63,800 bases of DNA. Origin: MGML01 sp034416335 (GTDB taxonomy: Bacteria; Chloroflexota; Dehalococcoidia; Dehalococcoidales; UBA2162). The notes under the pieces are model-generated. The model did no database searches. It was not told the DNA's origin and saw nothing but the letters and a program-made list of their open reading frames with translations. A program made the position numbers and the translations under genes. This document shows positions 42,780 to 50,255 of the stretch, piece after piece (position 1 is the first letter of the stretch; each line of letters opens with the position of its first letter). The stretch covers positions 1 through 63,800 of the forward strand of contig DAOULV010000035.1 in NCBI GenBank assembly GCA_034416335.1, in the 5' to 3' direction.

Positions 42780-43058
42780 AGTAACTCTCCAGTTATGCTT
42801 AGTATCAGTATATCATACAGGCACAAATACGATACGGAATATTTAAGGAATAGCTATTCGCCCACATAAAGAGAGTTGCTAGAATGGTTTGTCCGCCTAG
42901 TTACCGGTACTTAGCGTAGCAAGCTAAGTCCTTTTAGAATAGGTGCTTGTAATGAGCACTACTTTAAGAGTATTGCATTTGGTAACATAATTACCAATCC
43001 GTAAGCTCAAAAACTTGTAGCTCTAAAAAATAGTAAAGTTAATCTGAAGCTAAACAGT

Positions 43059-43073
43059 GGTAATGATATTACC
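43059..43073. promoter_or_regulatory. orphan operator palindrome
   Basis: GGTAATGATATTACC is a perfect palindrome and contains the 13-base palindrome found at 34295-34307. It is five bases from an att scar and has no regulator gene beside it. Confidence 0.55.
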
Positions 43074-43077
43074 AAAT

Positions 43078-43097
43078 TGGTAGCGCATACGGGATTC
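43078..43097. repeat. att scar, copy 3
   Basis: TGGTAGCGCATACGGGATTC differs from the other two tRNA-Glu scars at one base (C for T). Confidence 0.7.
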
Positions 43098-43305
43098 TGG
43101 TAATCCACGCTTTTGAGGCTAAATCCCGTTTTCCACTGTTTCCATTTCGTGCGTAAATATCCATTATGTCCGACTATGTTTGAAACAAATTCGTAGCAAA
43201 TTCGTAGCAAAACACGGGTGCATTTTGATCCTGAATGGATGCATGTAAAATATTGAAAAATACCTTGTTCAATTAATGTTTAAGCAGTTACAGGTAGTGA
43301 TTCTA

Positions 43306-43345
43306 GGCAGTATTATTTACTGCGATTGCAGTAAATAATACTGCC
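43306..43345. repeat. perfect 40-base hairpin
   Basis: GGCAGTATTATTTACTGC (43306-43323), loop GATT, and its exact reverse complement (43328-43345). There is no T-run and no gene just upstream, so it is probably not a simple terminator. It could be a cruciform, a recombination or transfer site, or a MITE-like end. Confidence 0.6.
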
Positions 43346-43370
43346 GATTTCAAAATCGTGATCGAAATAC

Positions 43371-43411
43371 TTGACAAACCTCTTCAGGTATTGTATCTTC
43401 ATTGTAGATAC
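43371..43411 (+). promoter_or_regulatory. mazEF-type promoter and operator
   Basis: TTGACA (43371-43376) and TATCTT (43394-43399) are 17 bases apart. The inverted repeat GTATCT/AGATAC (43393-43411) overlaps the -10 and is the likely site for MazE autorepression. Confidence 0.75.
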
Positions 43412-43427
43412 TCTAGGGAGGTTTGAC

Positions 43428-43670
43428 ATGAAAACCAGGATCCAGAAATGGGGCAACAGTTTGGCTTTACGTATCCCCAAGTCTTTCGCAAATGAAGTTG
43501 GGCTTCAAAGGGAAACGTCTGTCGAGGTCTCACTAGATGACGGAAAACTCGTTGTTACGCCGGTGTCCAGACCAAAGCCAACCCTCAAGCAACTTCTGGC
43601 AAAGATTACTAAAGATAATATTCATCACGAGGTTGATACTGGCGCCGCCGTGGGGAATGAAGTATGGTAA
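43428..43670 (+). CDS. mazE: MazE-like antitoxin (AbrB fold)
   Basis: An 80-residue antitoxin. MKTRIQKWGNSLALRIPK and SVEVSLDDGKLVVTPV form the AbrB-type DNA-binding domain; the tail (KQLLAKITKDNIHHEVD) should wrap around the toxin. The ATG at 43428 has AGGGAGG upstream. It overlaps the toxin gene by 7 bases, the usual arrangement, and its promoter contains a matching inverted repeat. Confidence 0.92.
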   Translation: MKTRIQKWGNSLALRIPKSFANEVGLQRETSVEVSLDDGKLVVTPVSRPKPTLKQLLAKITKDNIHHEVDTGAAVGNEVW

Positions 43671-44017
43671 ACCCGCGTGTTTATGTTCCTCAACGTGGAG
43701 ACGCAGTTTGGATCACCCTGAATCCGCAAGCGGGACATGAGCAAGCTGGGCGTCGTCCAGCCGTGGTTCTTTCACCGAAGAGCTATAACGGTAAGACTGG
43801 GCTGGCCATCTTGTGTCCGATAACAAACCAGGTTAAGGATTACCCGTTCGAGGTGCTTCTTCCCGAGGATTTGCCAGTAGGCGGCGTAATATTGTCTGAC
43901 CAGGTAAAAAACCTTGATTGGCACGCCCGAAATATAGAGTTAATATGCACTTTGCCAGACGAGGTTATGTACGAAGTGTTTGAGAAGCTGGAGACATTGC
44001 TGATATCAACAAGATGA
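43664..44017 (+). CDS. mazF: MazF/PemK-like endoribonuclease toxin
   Basis: A 117-residue toxin: VPQRGDAVWITLNPQAGHEQ, then GRRPAVVLSPKSYN, then LAILCPITNQ and GVILSDQVKNLDW. These are the core beta strands of the MazF/PemK fold with the conserved Arg (GRRPAVV) and the DQVK motif. It cleaves mRNA at short sequences when freed from MazE. It is coupled to the antitoxin gene by overlap and appears intact. Confidence 0.93.
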   Translation: MVNPRVYVPQRGDAVWITLNPQAGHEQAGRRPAVVLSPKSYNGKTGLAILCPITNQVKDYPFEVLLPEDLPVGGVILSDQVKNLDWHARNIELICTLPDEVMYEVFEKLETLLISTR

Positions 44018-44139
44018 ACTATGCAATTTGGTAGGCTGGTGCGTTTGAGTCCTGTACGGTGGCCCGCTCCGTACTGTCCACCATACCGAACAAAAGGTAA
44101 AACTTTCGAGAAAACTTTCGCACTCGTCTTCTAAATTAT

Positions 44140-44158
44140 GGTTCGAATCTTAGCTGGC
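44140..44158. repeat. tRNA-like 3' fragment, copy A
   Basis: GGTTCGAATCTTAGCTGG resembles a T-loop plus acceptor strand. A similar degenerate piece occurs at 49081-49100 with related flanks. It may be a scar of insertion into another tRNA. Weak evidence. Confidence 0.3.
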
Positions 44159-44201
44159 TAGGATTTAAGGTGAGGAGACGAACAATAAATTTGACTTCAG
44201 G

Positions 44202-45497
44202 TCAAATTCTATCCTTATCCGGAACTCGCTGTGCAGGCATTTGGTCTCGGAAATCGACCCATAGACCTTCTGAATCCTGCCCTTGTGTCATGAACCCCCA
44301 TGCAGCTCTATAAGCACGACCCTCTAAGTCCCAATATTCCAAAACTAGGGTAAATTGGCTGCCTTCTCCTAGGATACTGTGTGCTCCAAAAATAAACTGA
44401 ATGTCTTCTCCGAACTCTACATCCTTCTGTCGGCCACCAGTGGCTTCCTCTGTTGCGAGATTGACTGTCGTGCCACTTGTCGTACTCCCCCCAGGATACT
44501 GCCCTTTCGCCCATTGAGCTCGAGCAAAAGTTGAATCAGTCAGTAGAAGAAAACTTCTAAGGCCAGTGAACGACCTTCCAGTGTTCACGAGTACAATATT
44601 AAGACTAAGATCTTGTTCAGGACCACTAAACCAAGCACGACTGTATGCAATAAGAGGCCTAGACATAGCTTCTTGCTCGCGTTCCCATTGATACCGCTGT
44701 TGTTCAGCTTGGTGGCGTAACTCACGTGCAGACATCCACATGATGAAAGCAGTAGCCAGAACTCCAAGGGTAGCTAATCCCTGAGAAAGCGTACCAAGTT
44801 GAGTAGGTTTGTCCGGAGGTACAAAGACGAGACCAATTAGGACTCCGATACTCCCAATAGCGATGACGAGTAAAAGTGCTAGTATCACCTTTTCCATTGT
44901 TGACCAACTATTTTTCATTTTATGCCTCTTATGCCTCGACATTTCCTGTGATTTTATACGAAATCGATCATCTACAGAATCCAGACGCATGATAGCAATA
45001 GACTTTAGTAATTCTTTTAACGTTTTATCGCATTGCCGTACTTTATCTTCCAAATGCCAATTTTCCTTACGCGTCTCCTCTTCGAATACTTCGAGAGCCC
45101 TTAACGCTCGGTCGCTTACTTCGCTAAAGTTTTTACCCATTCCAGTGGAAATATTTGCTATGCTAATCTTCCTGACGAGTAATATTTCCTTTACATCATA
45201 TAATTCCGTATCCCTAAAGCCTCTGCTAAATTTATTAACCATTTCTAGCGAGTCTTCCGCCCACTGGCTGATTTCTTTCAGGAGTTGTTCCTTCCTAACA
45301 CGTTTATCTCGTTCAATGTTACTACTTACTAGCTGGAATGTAGCTACAGCGAGCATTAACGTGCCCCAAGCAACCAGCGCACTCGGCACATATACCAAAT
45401 ATGATAACTTTGATATAGTCGCTCCATATGATAAAGCGAAAATGAATACCAAAGAACCAAGAGCGAATGCTATGCTTTGCCGCTTTGTGAGATTCAT
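44202..45497 (-). CDS. four-helix membrane protein with coiled coil and beta tail
   Basis: A 431-residue protein. Membrane segments lie near 10-30 and 37-58; a charged helical domain (60-195) follows; then two more segments (near 205-230 and 240-262); then a helix (LRHQAEQQRYQWEREQEAMS) and a C-terminal beta-rich domain (LSLNIVLVNTGRSFTGLRSF). This is similar in layout to many defence-island membrane proteins of unknown role. It stands alone on the minus strand after the MazEF module. Family unknown. Confidence 0.6.
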   Translation of the reverse strand: MNLTKRQSIAFALGSLVFIFALSYGATISKLSYLVYVPSALVAWGTLMLAVATFQLVSSNIERDKRVRKEQLLKEISQWAEDSLEMVNKFSRGFRDTELYDVKEILLVRKISIANISTGMGKNFSEVSDRALRALEVFEEETRKENWHLEDKVRQCDKTLKELLKSIAIMRLDSVDDRFRIKSQEMSRHKRHKMKNSWSTMEKVILALLLVIAIGSIGVLIGLVFVPPDKPTQLGTLSQGLATLGVLATAFIMWMSARELRHQAEQQRYQWEREQEAMSRPLIAYSRAWFSGPEQDLSLNIVLVNTGRSFTGLRSFLLLTDSTFARAQWAKGQYPGGSTTSGTTVNLATEEATGGRQKDVEFGEDIQFIFGAHSILGEGSQFTLVLEYWDLEGRAYRAAWGFMTQGQDSEGLWVDFRDQMPAQRVPDKDRI

Positions 45498-45616
45498 ACT
45501 TACTTAAAGTATACCATGAGAAGAGTGGGCTAATAGAGGTCGGATCTCATTCTATCATCGTTGAAACGTGTAATCGCAATTATACGTGTAATGAGTGTTA
45601 TACGCTAGCCACATGC

Positions 45617-45642
45617 TATAATACTCAAAAAGGAGGTGAATT
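45617..45642 (+). promoter_or_regulatory. extended -10 promoter and RBS
   Basis: TGCTATAAT (extended -10, TATAAT at 45617-45622) with no good -35, followed by AAAGGAGGTGAATT directly before the ATG at 45643. Confidence 0.6.
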
Positions 45643-46029
45643 ATGGTAAGTACACTTCTTCTGACGATTGGATTTGGTGTACTATTATTAGCAGTGGGAT
45701 TCATGAAGGATGCTGCCGCTTTGCGTCGCTCTGGCTCCTCAGGATCAACCGAAGGGTTATGGGGAGAAGCATTAATACTAATCATCCCCGGCCTGATAGT
45801 GGTATTATTTAGCTTCTATCCTCAATTACCGAGTCCTGGTCCAGGAGTATTACGAGGCACAGGAGTATCCTTAATTGGACTCGGCTTCTCTTCTCTCATC
45901 CAGCTAACGATACTAGCTGGTCGAGCGACTGTGGATAACCTCCGGACCGGGGCTTGGATTACAGCAATTATTGGATTAATCCTTATTGTAGTATGCTATC
46001 CGATCCTTCTATTGGTGTTTTATCTTTAG
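45643..46029 (+). CDS. small four-helix membrane protein
   Basis: A 128-residue hydrophobic protein with about four membrane segments (LLLTIGFGVLLLAVGF, ALILIIPGLIVVLFSF, GVSLIGLGFSSLIQLTILAG, WITAIIGLILIVVCYPILLL). It has a strong ribosome-binding site and a TATAAT promoter. A zinc-ribbon gene follows after 30 bases. No family recognised. Confidence 0.65.
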   Translation: MVSTLLLTIGFGVLLLAVGFMKDAAALRRSGSSGSTEGLWGEALILIIPGLIVVLFSFYPQLPSPGPGVLRGTGVSLIGLGFSSLIQLTILAGRATVDNLRTGAWITAIIGLILIVVCYPILLLVFYL

Positions 46030-46059
46030 GCTCTGCGAGTGCACAAGGAGTTGAGAACT

Positions 46060-46296
46060 ATGCCCACAAAAATATTGGACCAAGACAACTTAGGGATGGA
46101 TGAAGACTGGGTTGGAAATAACGCAGCTTTTCGGTGTCCGCATTGCGGCAAAGTCTTTCTAGTCAGCGGTACCAGGATCCATGGTGGAGACAAGACTCGT
46201 CCGTCTTCGAGGAAATGCCCAAACTGCGGTAAGTCAACAGGCAGATGCACCATCCTCGGTAAGCCATCCGGGGGAAGCGCTAGCCTCGAATGGTAA
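46060..46296 (+). CDS. small zinc-ribbon protein
   Basis: A 78-residue protein. I prefer the ATG at 46060, which has AAGGAG at a proper distance, over the GTG at 46039. Two CxxC pairs (FRCPHCGKVFLV and KCPNCGKSTGRC) form one zinc ribbon, with GTRIHGGDKTRPSS between. It probably binds nucleic acid. It is co-directional with the small membrane protein and likely shares its promoter. Confidence 0.65.
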   Translation: MPTKILDQDNLGMDEDWVGNNAAFRCPHCGKVFLVSGTRIHGGDKTRPSSRKCPNCGKSTGRCTILGKPSGGSASLEW

Positions 46297-46739
46297 CCTC
46301 AAAAAGGGTAAATCATTGGACACCAATAGGAACCCTTAGAGAGACATATAATTGGACTTATACGCAAGGTTCGCAGAGGGGGAGATTCTTAGTATTAATC
46401 TTCACCCACTTAGGAGGACGAAACCTAGAGCTTTTCGAGCTTCGCCGGAGAGAGTCTTTTCAGTGACATTGCCATGACCAGCTTAGAAAAGTGGCTGGCT
46501 AATAATCCGGCACTTTCTTCAAGACGAGTACTCATTACAATGGTTACGAGAGGTGCTACGTGCGAATTCTGGGTGGTCAGCCAGTCTGGAAGCATTCCGA
46601 TCTGTTTGAGAAGAAAGCTCTAATTCCAACTTTACGGCAACTTCTTTTAGGCGTCATTAATATCAAGGTTCCGGAGAGACAAAGAGCATGAATCTAGATA
46701 TTCACTAATAAAAAGGTAAATTTAGTTTACAATGTACTC
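46297..46739. other. gene-free region with coding remnant
   Basis: These 443 bases contain no gene I can support. Near the 3' end (46569-46691) is the third copy of the SPN-ELVFEKK coding remnant. The rest shows no clear promoter, hairpin or tRNA. Confidence 0.5.
46569..46691 (+). pseudogene. repeated C-terminal coding remnant, copy 3
   Basis: An open frame to the TGA at 46689: LGGQPVWKHSDLFEKKALIP, then TLRQLLLGVINIKVPERQRA. It aligns with copies 1 and 2, with one codon deleted, which supports a coding origin. Confidence 0.5.
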
Positions 46740-47549
46740 ATGAGTAAGGATCTTACAACTGAATATAGAGCGGAACTACTGGTCCGCCCGACAATACTTT
46801 CCCCCGCAACCCGCATAGCTATTAATGGAGGCTGCTCTCTAGCTCCTAAATGTAAAGGGATGGGCGATTTTGTTGCAGAGCAAATTCAGATGCCGTTACC
46901 GAATTTTGGGACTCTGACAGCTAGTTGGACACCCAGGAAACATACCGACGGTAATACCTTCACAGCAACTTTTGCCGGTTATCATGAATCCAGTCATGAC
47001 TATATTCGTTACGACAACGCTCATTCTCGGGATTTTCTTCATATGGACAGCAACTATCGCGGCCAAACTATAAAACATAAATGGGACTTGACTTTGACTG
47101 ATTTCCACATAGTAAATCGCCGCCGTGTTGCCCTTATACAACTATTGCGACTTCTTGAGCAAAATATGGCTTGGCAGATGCCAGTCTGGTTCTACATGCC
47201 ATGGTGTATGTGGTGGGAAACGCACTCGGATTTCCCCTATAAATTGCGCGATAGGAAGCCTGCTAATATCTCGATTACGGACTTCTGTGAGGCCGTTATG
47301 GCGTACGTCTGCTTTTTTAGTGATTTTCAACAAGCAGTCGTGACCGATAGTGGCATAGCTAAGAAGACAATAGAGGCAATTGACGAGGCAATGGACCGCG
47401 TGGTTTTTGAATTAACGAGGAACAATGCCATTGAGTTCAAGACAGTAGTACTCGGGCAAACAATAATCCTTCCATTTCTTATGTATGCACCACCAGGATC
47501 TAAATTGGAAGGTCCTAATGAAATAGTCGGGCCATTAGTACAAAGCTAG
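46740..47549 (+). CDS. unknown protein
   Basis: A 269-residue protein that I cannot place. It contains SLAPKCKGMGDFVAEQIQMP, then FTATFAGYHESSHDYIRYDN and AWQMPVWFYMPWCMWWETHS; the last is rich in Trp and Met but is too polar at its ends to be a clear membrane helix. There is no good ribosome-binding site before the ATG. The gene is single, between remnant copy 3 and a nuclease-type gene. Confidence 0.5.
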   Translation: MSKDLTTEYRAELLVRPTILSPATRIAINGGCSLAPKCKGMGDFVAEQIQMPLPNFGTLTASWTPRKHTDGNTFTATFAGYHESSHDYIRYDNAHSRDFLHMDSNYRGQTIKHKWDLTLTDFHIVNRRRVALIQLLRLLEQNMAWQMPVWFYMPWCMWWETHSDFPYKLRDRKPANISITDFCEAVMAYVCFFSDFQQAVVTDSGIAKKTIEAIDEAMDRVVFELTRNNAIEFKTVVLGQTIILPFLMYAPPGSKLEGPNEIVGPLVQS

Positions 47550-47774
47550 AATCACAATTCGAGACCTCTGAGGAAGACCGTGCGTATCAAAAGGTAGAAC
47601 CAAAACCTTCTCAAGGACCTTCGTTTTAGCCTAACAAAATTCAAATTCTCTTATCTAGTCCACATTGGAAGTATTACGAATTTTTTTTGACAAGAAGCGA
47701 CTTACACCAGCTCTATAGCAGTTGTTAAGCTCAACCCCAACAGGTAGAATCTTAAGTAAAGAAGTGCGGACAAG

Positions 47775-48980
47775 ATGGTAAAGAAGAGGACAAGTGAATT
47801 GGATAATAGTATACCGTCATTTTCAAGAAACCTCAATCTGCTTATCGTAGGTGACTGTTCAACATTCTACCAAGAGCTAGTAAGGTTGAGCTACACATTA
47901 CCAGTTACTAACGAAGATGAACTTATCAATCTCATGCAATTCGGAAAAGAATATTTCCCTGAGTCAACTTTCGAAATCAGTGCTGGCATGACACCAATAA
48001 ATGAGAGACTAGTAGCAATGATAAGACGCGGGCAAACAGAAAAATTTCTGGAGAATATACTCCCAATAATATGTTTTCTATATAGTTTTAGAGATGATAA
48101 AGACTTTATAAGTAAAGTAAAGACCAATTTAACAAATCCCACTCAGTTTAATGATACCTTTTTTGAATTAAAATGTTTGAATAATTTCCACAAGAATGGT
48201 TTTTATTTTCAATATGAACCGGAAGTATTTGTCAGCGAAGGGGAGAAAAACCCCGATTTCCGATTGACCAAAAACGATATTGAACTATTCTGCGAATGCA
48301 AGCAGGTCAGAACTGGACAGAATAGAGCCGAACTGAAGTTTGATGAGCAACGCGCTTATGTGGAATGCAAGTTACCGAAGAACCTTCAACGGCAGTTGTC
48401 CGATGCTAAGCTTCGCCTAGAGGTAAATTTCAAGAGAAGCCCATCATTAGCAGACCTAGACGAGTTAACGCAAAAAGTAAATCTATTGTCTAGTGAGACT
48501 CAGGACTTACGGGAATTGACCATGCAACTAGTCGGAAACAGCATTGAGTACTTGGTTATCTCACAAAGCAAACCAAGCCCATTCTCAATGATGGAGAGAG
48601 CTAGAACCATTAGTTTCCAGGTCAGAATTGGTGAACCTTTTTTAATCGGGGATCCGATAAATAGCCCTGGAGGCGAGATAAGTTTTGTATCGACAAACCT
48701 GACAAGGAGAACAGCGGAGTCTTTTAAAAATAATATCCGAGAAGCAAAGAGGCAATTACCAGATGATAAGCTTAGTATCATAATAATAAACAGAGCTAAA
48801 TCATCAATCGCAAAAGAGGCAATAGAAAGAAGGATAAATCTTAAGCAGTATAGCAATATCATTGCATTTGTTATAAATCCGTTCGATGACTTCGGGGTAT
48901 GTTATAAAACCCAATATAGAGTACTGCTTTCTGAATTATTTAAAGGATTCCAACCACAAAACCCATTTGTGAAAATGTAG
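47775..48980 (+). CDS. PD-(D/E)XK nuclease-like protein
   Basis: A 401-residue protein. Residues 125-180 carry a PD-(D/E)XK core: Glu131 (FFELKCLNNF), Asp161 (NPDFRL) and the E-x-K pair Glu174/Lys176 (ELFCECKQV). Both flanking parts are helical with no recognised domain. Single-gene nucleases of this layout are common in defence islands. A DNA-cutting role in defence is inferred; no methylase is adjacent, so it is not an obvious restriction enzyme. It ends at a region with a tRNA-like scar (49081). Confidence 0.65.
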   Translation: MVKKRTSELDNSIPSFSRNLNLLIVGDCSTFYQELVRLSYTLPVTNEDELINLMQFGKEYFPESTFEISAGMTPINERLVAMIRRGQTEKFLENILPIICFLYSFRDDKDFISKVKTNLTNPTQFNDTFFELKCLNNFHKNGFYFQYEPEVFVSEGEKNPDFRLTKNDIELFCECKQVRTGQNRAELKFDEQRAYVECKLPKNLQRQLSDAKLRLEVNFKRSPSLADLDELTQKVNLLSSETQDLRELTMQLVGNSIEYLVISQSKPSPFSMMERARTISFQVRIGEPFLIGDPINSPGGEISFVSTNLTRRTAESFKNNIREAKRQLPDDKLSIIIINRAKSSIAKEAIERRINLKQYSNIIAFVINPFDDFGVCYKTQYRVLLSELFKGFQPQNPFVKM

Positions 48981-49080
48981 TGCAGTATTAATTCTAGTGG
49001 TCGTGAGACGCGCTGAGCTATAATTCTAGCTGCCCGGCCAGTTCGTACAGTTCTCGATCATTCTAGAGAAAAGAGTCAAC

Positions 49081-49103
49081 GGTTCGAATTCCCCTAGCTG
49101 GAG
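49081..49103. repeat. tRNA-like 3' fragment, copy B
   Basis: GGTTCGAATTCCCCTAGCTGG matches the piece at 44140 apart from three inserted bases and one substitution, and its left flank shares a TGCCCGG-like string. It may be an insertion scar in a second tRNA gene. Weak evidence. Confidence 0.3.
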
Positions 49104-49116
49104 TAGTTGGCTACTT

Positions 49117-49695
49117 CTATATTCTATCTTTATGGAAGAATCTATAGATTGACAGAGTCCATGAGAATGGCGGATGGGTCGCTCGAGAAATAATCCTCCA
49201 TACAAGAGGTGGCTTCGGCATATTTGACATCAGTCTTCGAGCACTTATAACCCACTTTACTCCTAATATCTTAATAGCTATACTTTCAGCTTTATACTCG
49301 AGAATCCATGATAAAATACATCCAATCAGAGTTGCAGATAAACCAACAATGAAACTGCTTATGTGTAAGCTAAGAAGGCTCCATATCATTACGAAGAGAC
49401 CATATAACCATAAAGCAAGAATTACCGGGACTACTAGAAGTCCGTACCAAGACCTGTTGTGACCATACTCATGTGCAACTACATATAGTAGTAATGTTTT
49501 ATTTCTGAAACACTTATCATGTATGATAATCGTTTTTGTCACCGTCGCTTGGCCTAACCTGAAATCGTTTTCACTGGAAAAGGTTACTACCTCTAAATCC
49601 GGACTATCGGGCAAGGATACTTTGGAAGTACCACTATATTTTACATCTATTGTACGAAGGTACATTTTAGTGAGAAATAATTGAATTCTGTTCAT
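49117..49695 (-). CDS. membrane zinc metallopeptidase (M48-like)
   Basis: A 192-residue protein. HEYGH at 75-79 supplies two zinc ligands and the catalytic Glu76; Glu137 in EYKAESIA is the third ligand. Two or three membrane helices lie between (LLVVPVILALWLYGLFVMIW, SFIVGLSATLIGCILSWIL), the layout of small M48/HtpX-like proteases. It would cut membrane or secreted proteins. It is a single gene, convergent with the upstream nuclease-type gene. Confidence 0.75.
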   Translation of the reverse strand: MNRIQLFLTKMYLRTIDVKYSGTSKVSLPDSPDLEVVTFSSENDFRLGQATVTKTIIIHDKCFRNKTLLLYVVAHEYGHNRSWYGLLVVPVILALWLYGLFVMIWSLLSLHISSFIVGLSATLIGCILSWILEYKAESIAIKILGVKWVISARRLMSNMPKPPLVWRIISRATHPPFSWTLSIYRFFHKDRI

Positions 49696-49779
49696 ATATC
49701 AGTTTCTGCTTGTTCTGACTCATTATATTACTTCACTTAGAGGGAAAATACCTAGGACCCTTTCATCCAGATAGAGTTA

Positions 49780-49814
49780 TTGACAATTTATCAACACAAT
49801 TATATAATTGTGTT
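49780..49814 (+). promoter_or_regulatory. strong promoter over a 22-bp palindrome; leaderless start
   Basis: TTGACA (49780-49785), 17 bases, TATAAT (49803-49808). A perfect palindrome (AACACAATTAT and its reverse complement, 49793-49814) covers the -10 and ends right before the ATG at 49815. Transcription would begin at or next to the start codon, so the first gene is probably read leaderless, and a protein bound to the palindrome would shut the operon. Confidence 0.85.
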
Positions 49815-50255
49815 ATGATACCAGACTTCGAAAAGGATGGCCTTCTTCCCCCAGGAATCCACTGGGCAACTTGGCAGGAGTTTTCTGACCGGTTCGGTAT
49901 AAATGAACAGCGAAAAAATCTGTTATCAGGACTATTGGAAGCTCTAATATCATTAAAAACAGCTGGATGCCAAACGGTATACATAGACGGCAGTTTTATA
50001 ACCGCCAAAGAAACACCTGCTGATTTCGATGGCTGTTGGGATCCGGCAAATGTGGATCCTCATAGGCTTGACCCAGTGTTGCTTAGATTCGACCGTGGTC
50101 GCGCCACACAGAAAGCTAAATTTAGGGGAGAGCTATTTATATCCACAATGCGGAACGGAAATCCGGGACCGCTGATGTTGGACTTCTTTCAAAGCGATAA
50201 AACCAGTGGAAAAAAGAAAGGTATCGTAGCAATCGATTTACGGAGGCTCATATGA
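49815..50255 (+). CDS. nucleotidyltransferase-fold protein
   Basis: A 146-residue protein. YIDGSFITAKETPADFDGCWD (Gly59-Ser60, then Asp70 and Asp72) matches the G-S...D-x-D active site of minimal nucleotidyltransferases. It is probably a toxin or modifier partnered with the following XRE-ImmA protein; such pairs (DUF6932-like, my guess) occur as toxin-antitoxin modules. The two genes overlap by 4 bases. No Shine-Dalgarno is present because the ATG sits at the expected transcription start. Confidence 0.72.
   Translation: MIPDFEKDGLLPPGIHWATWQEFSDRFGINEQRKNLLSGLLEALISLKTAGCQTVYIDGSFITAKETPADFDGCWDPANVDPHRLDPVLLRFDRGRATQKAKFRGELFISTMRNGNPGPLMLDFFQSDKTSGKKKGIVAIDLRRLI

Larger units (their letters stand above)
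42780..43370. other. gene-free region with att scar, operator and hairpin
   Basis: These 591 bases hold no gene I can support. They contain the operator-like palindrome GGTAATGATATTACC (43059-43073), a third tRNA-Glu scar (43078-43097), a direct repeat of AAATTCGTAGC near 43190-43211, and a perfect 18-bp-stem hairpin (43306-43345). They look like the eroded end of an element related to the one at 15.6-37 kb. Confidence 0.6.

Noticed and set aside
44809..45507. 232-codon plus-strand frame opposite the four-helix membrane protein
   Set aside because: Ser/Ile-rich antisense of a good membrane-protein gene, with no ribosome-binding site.
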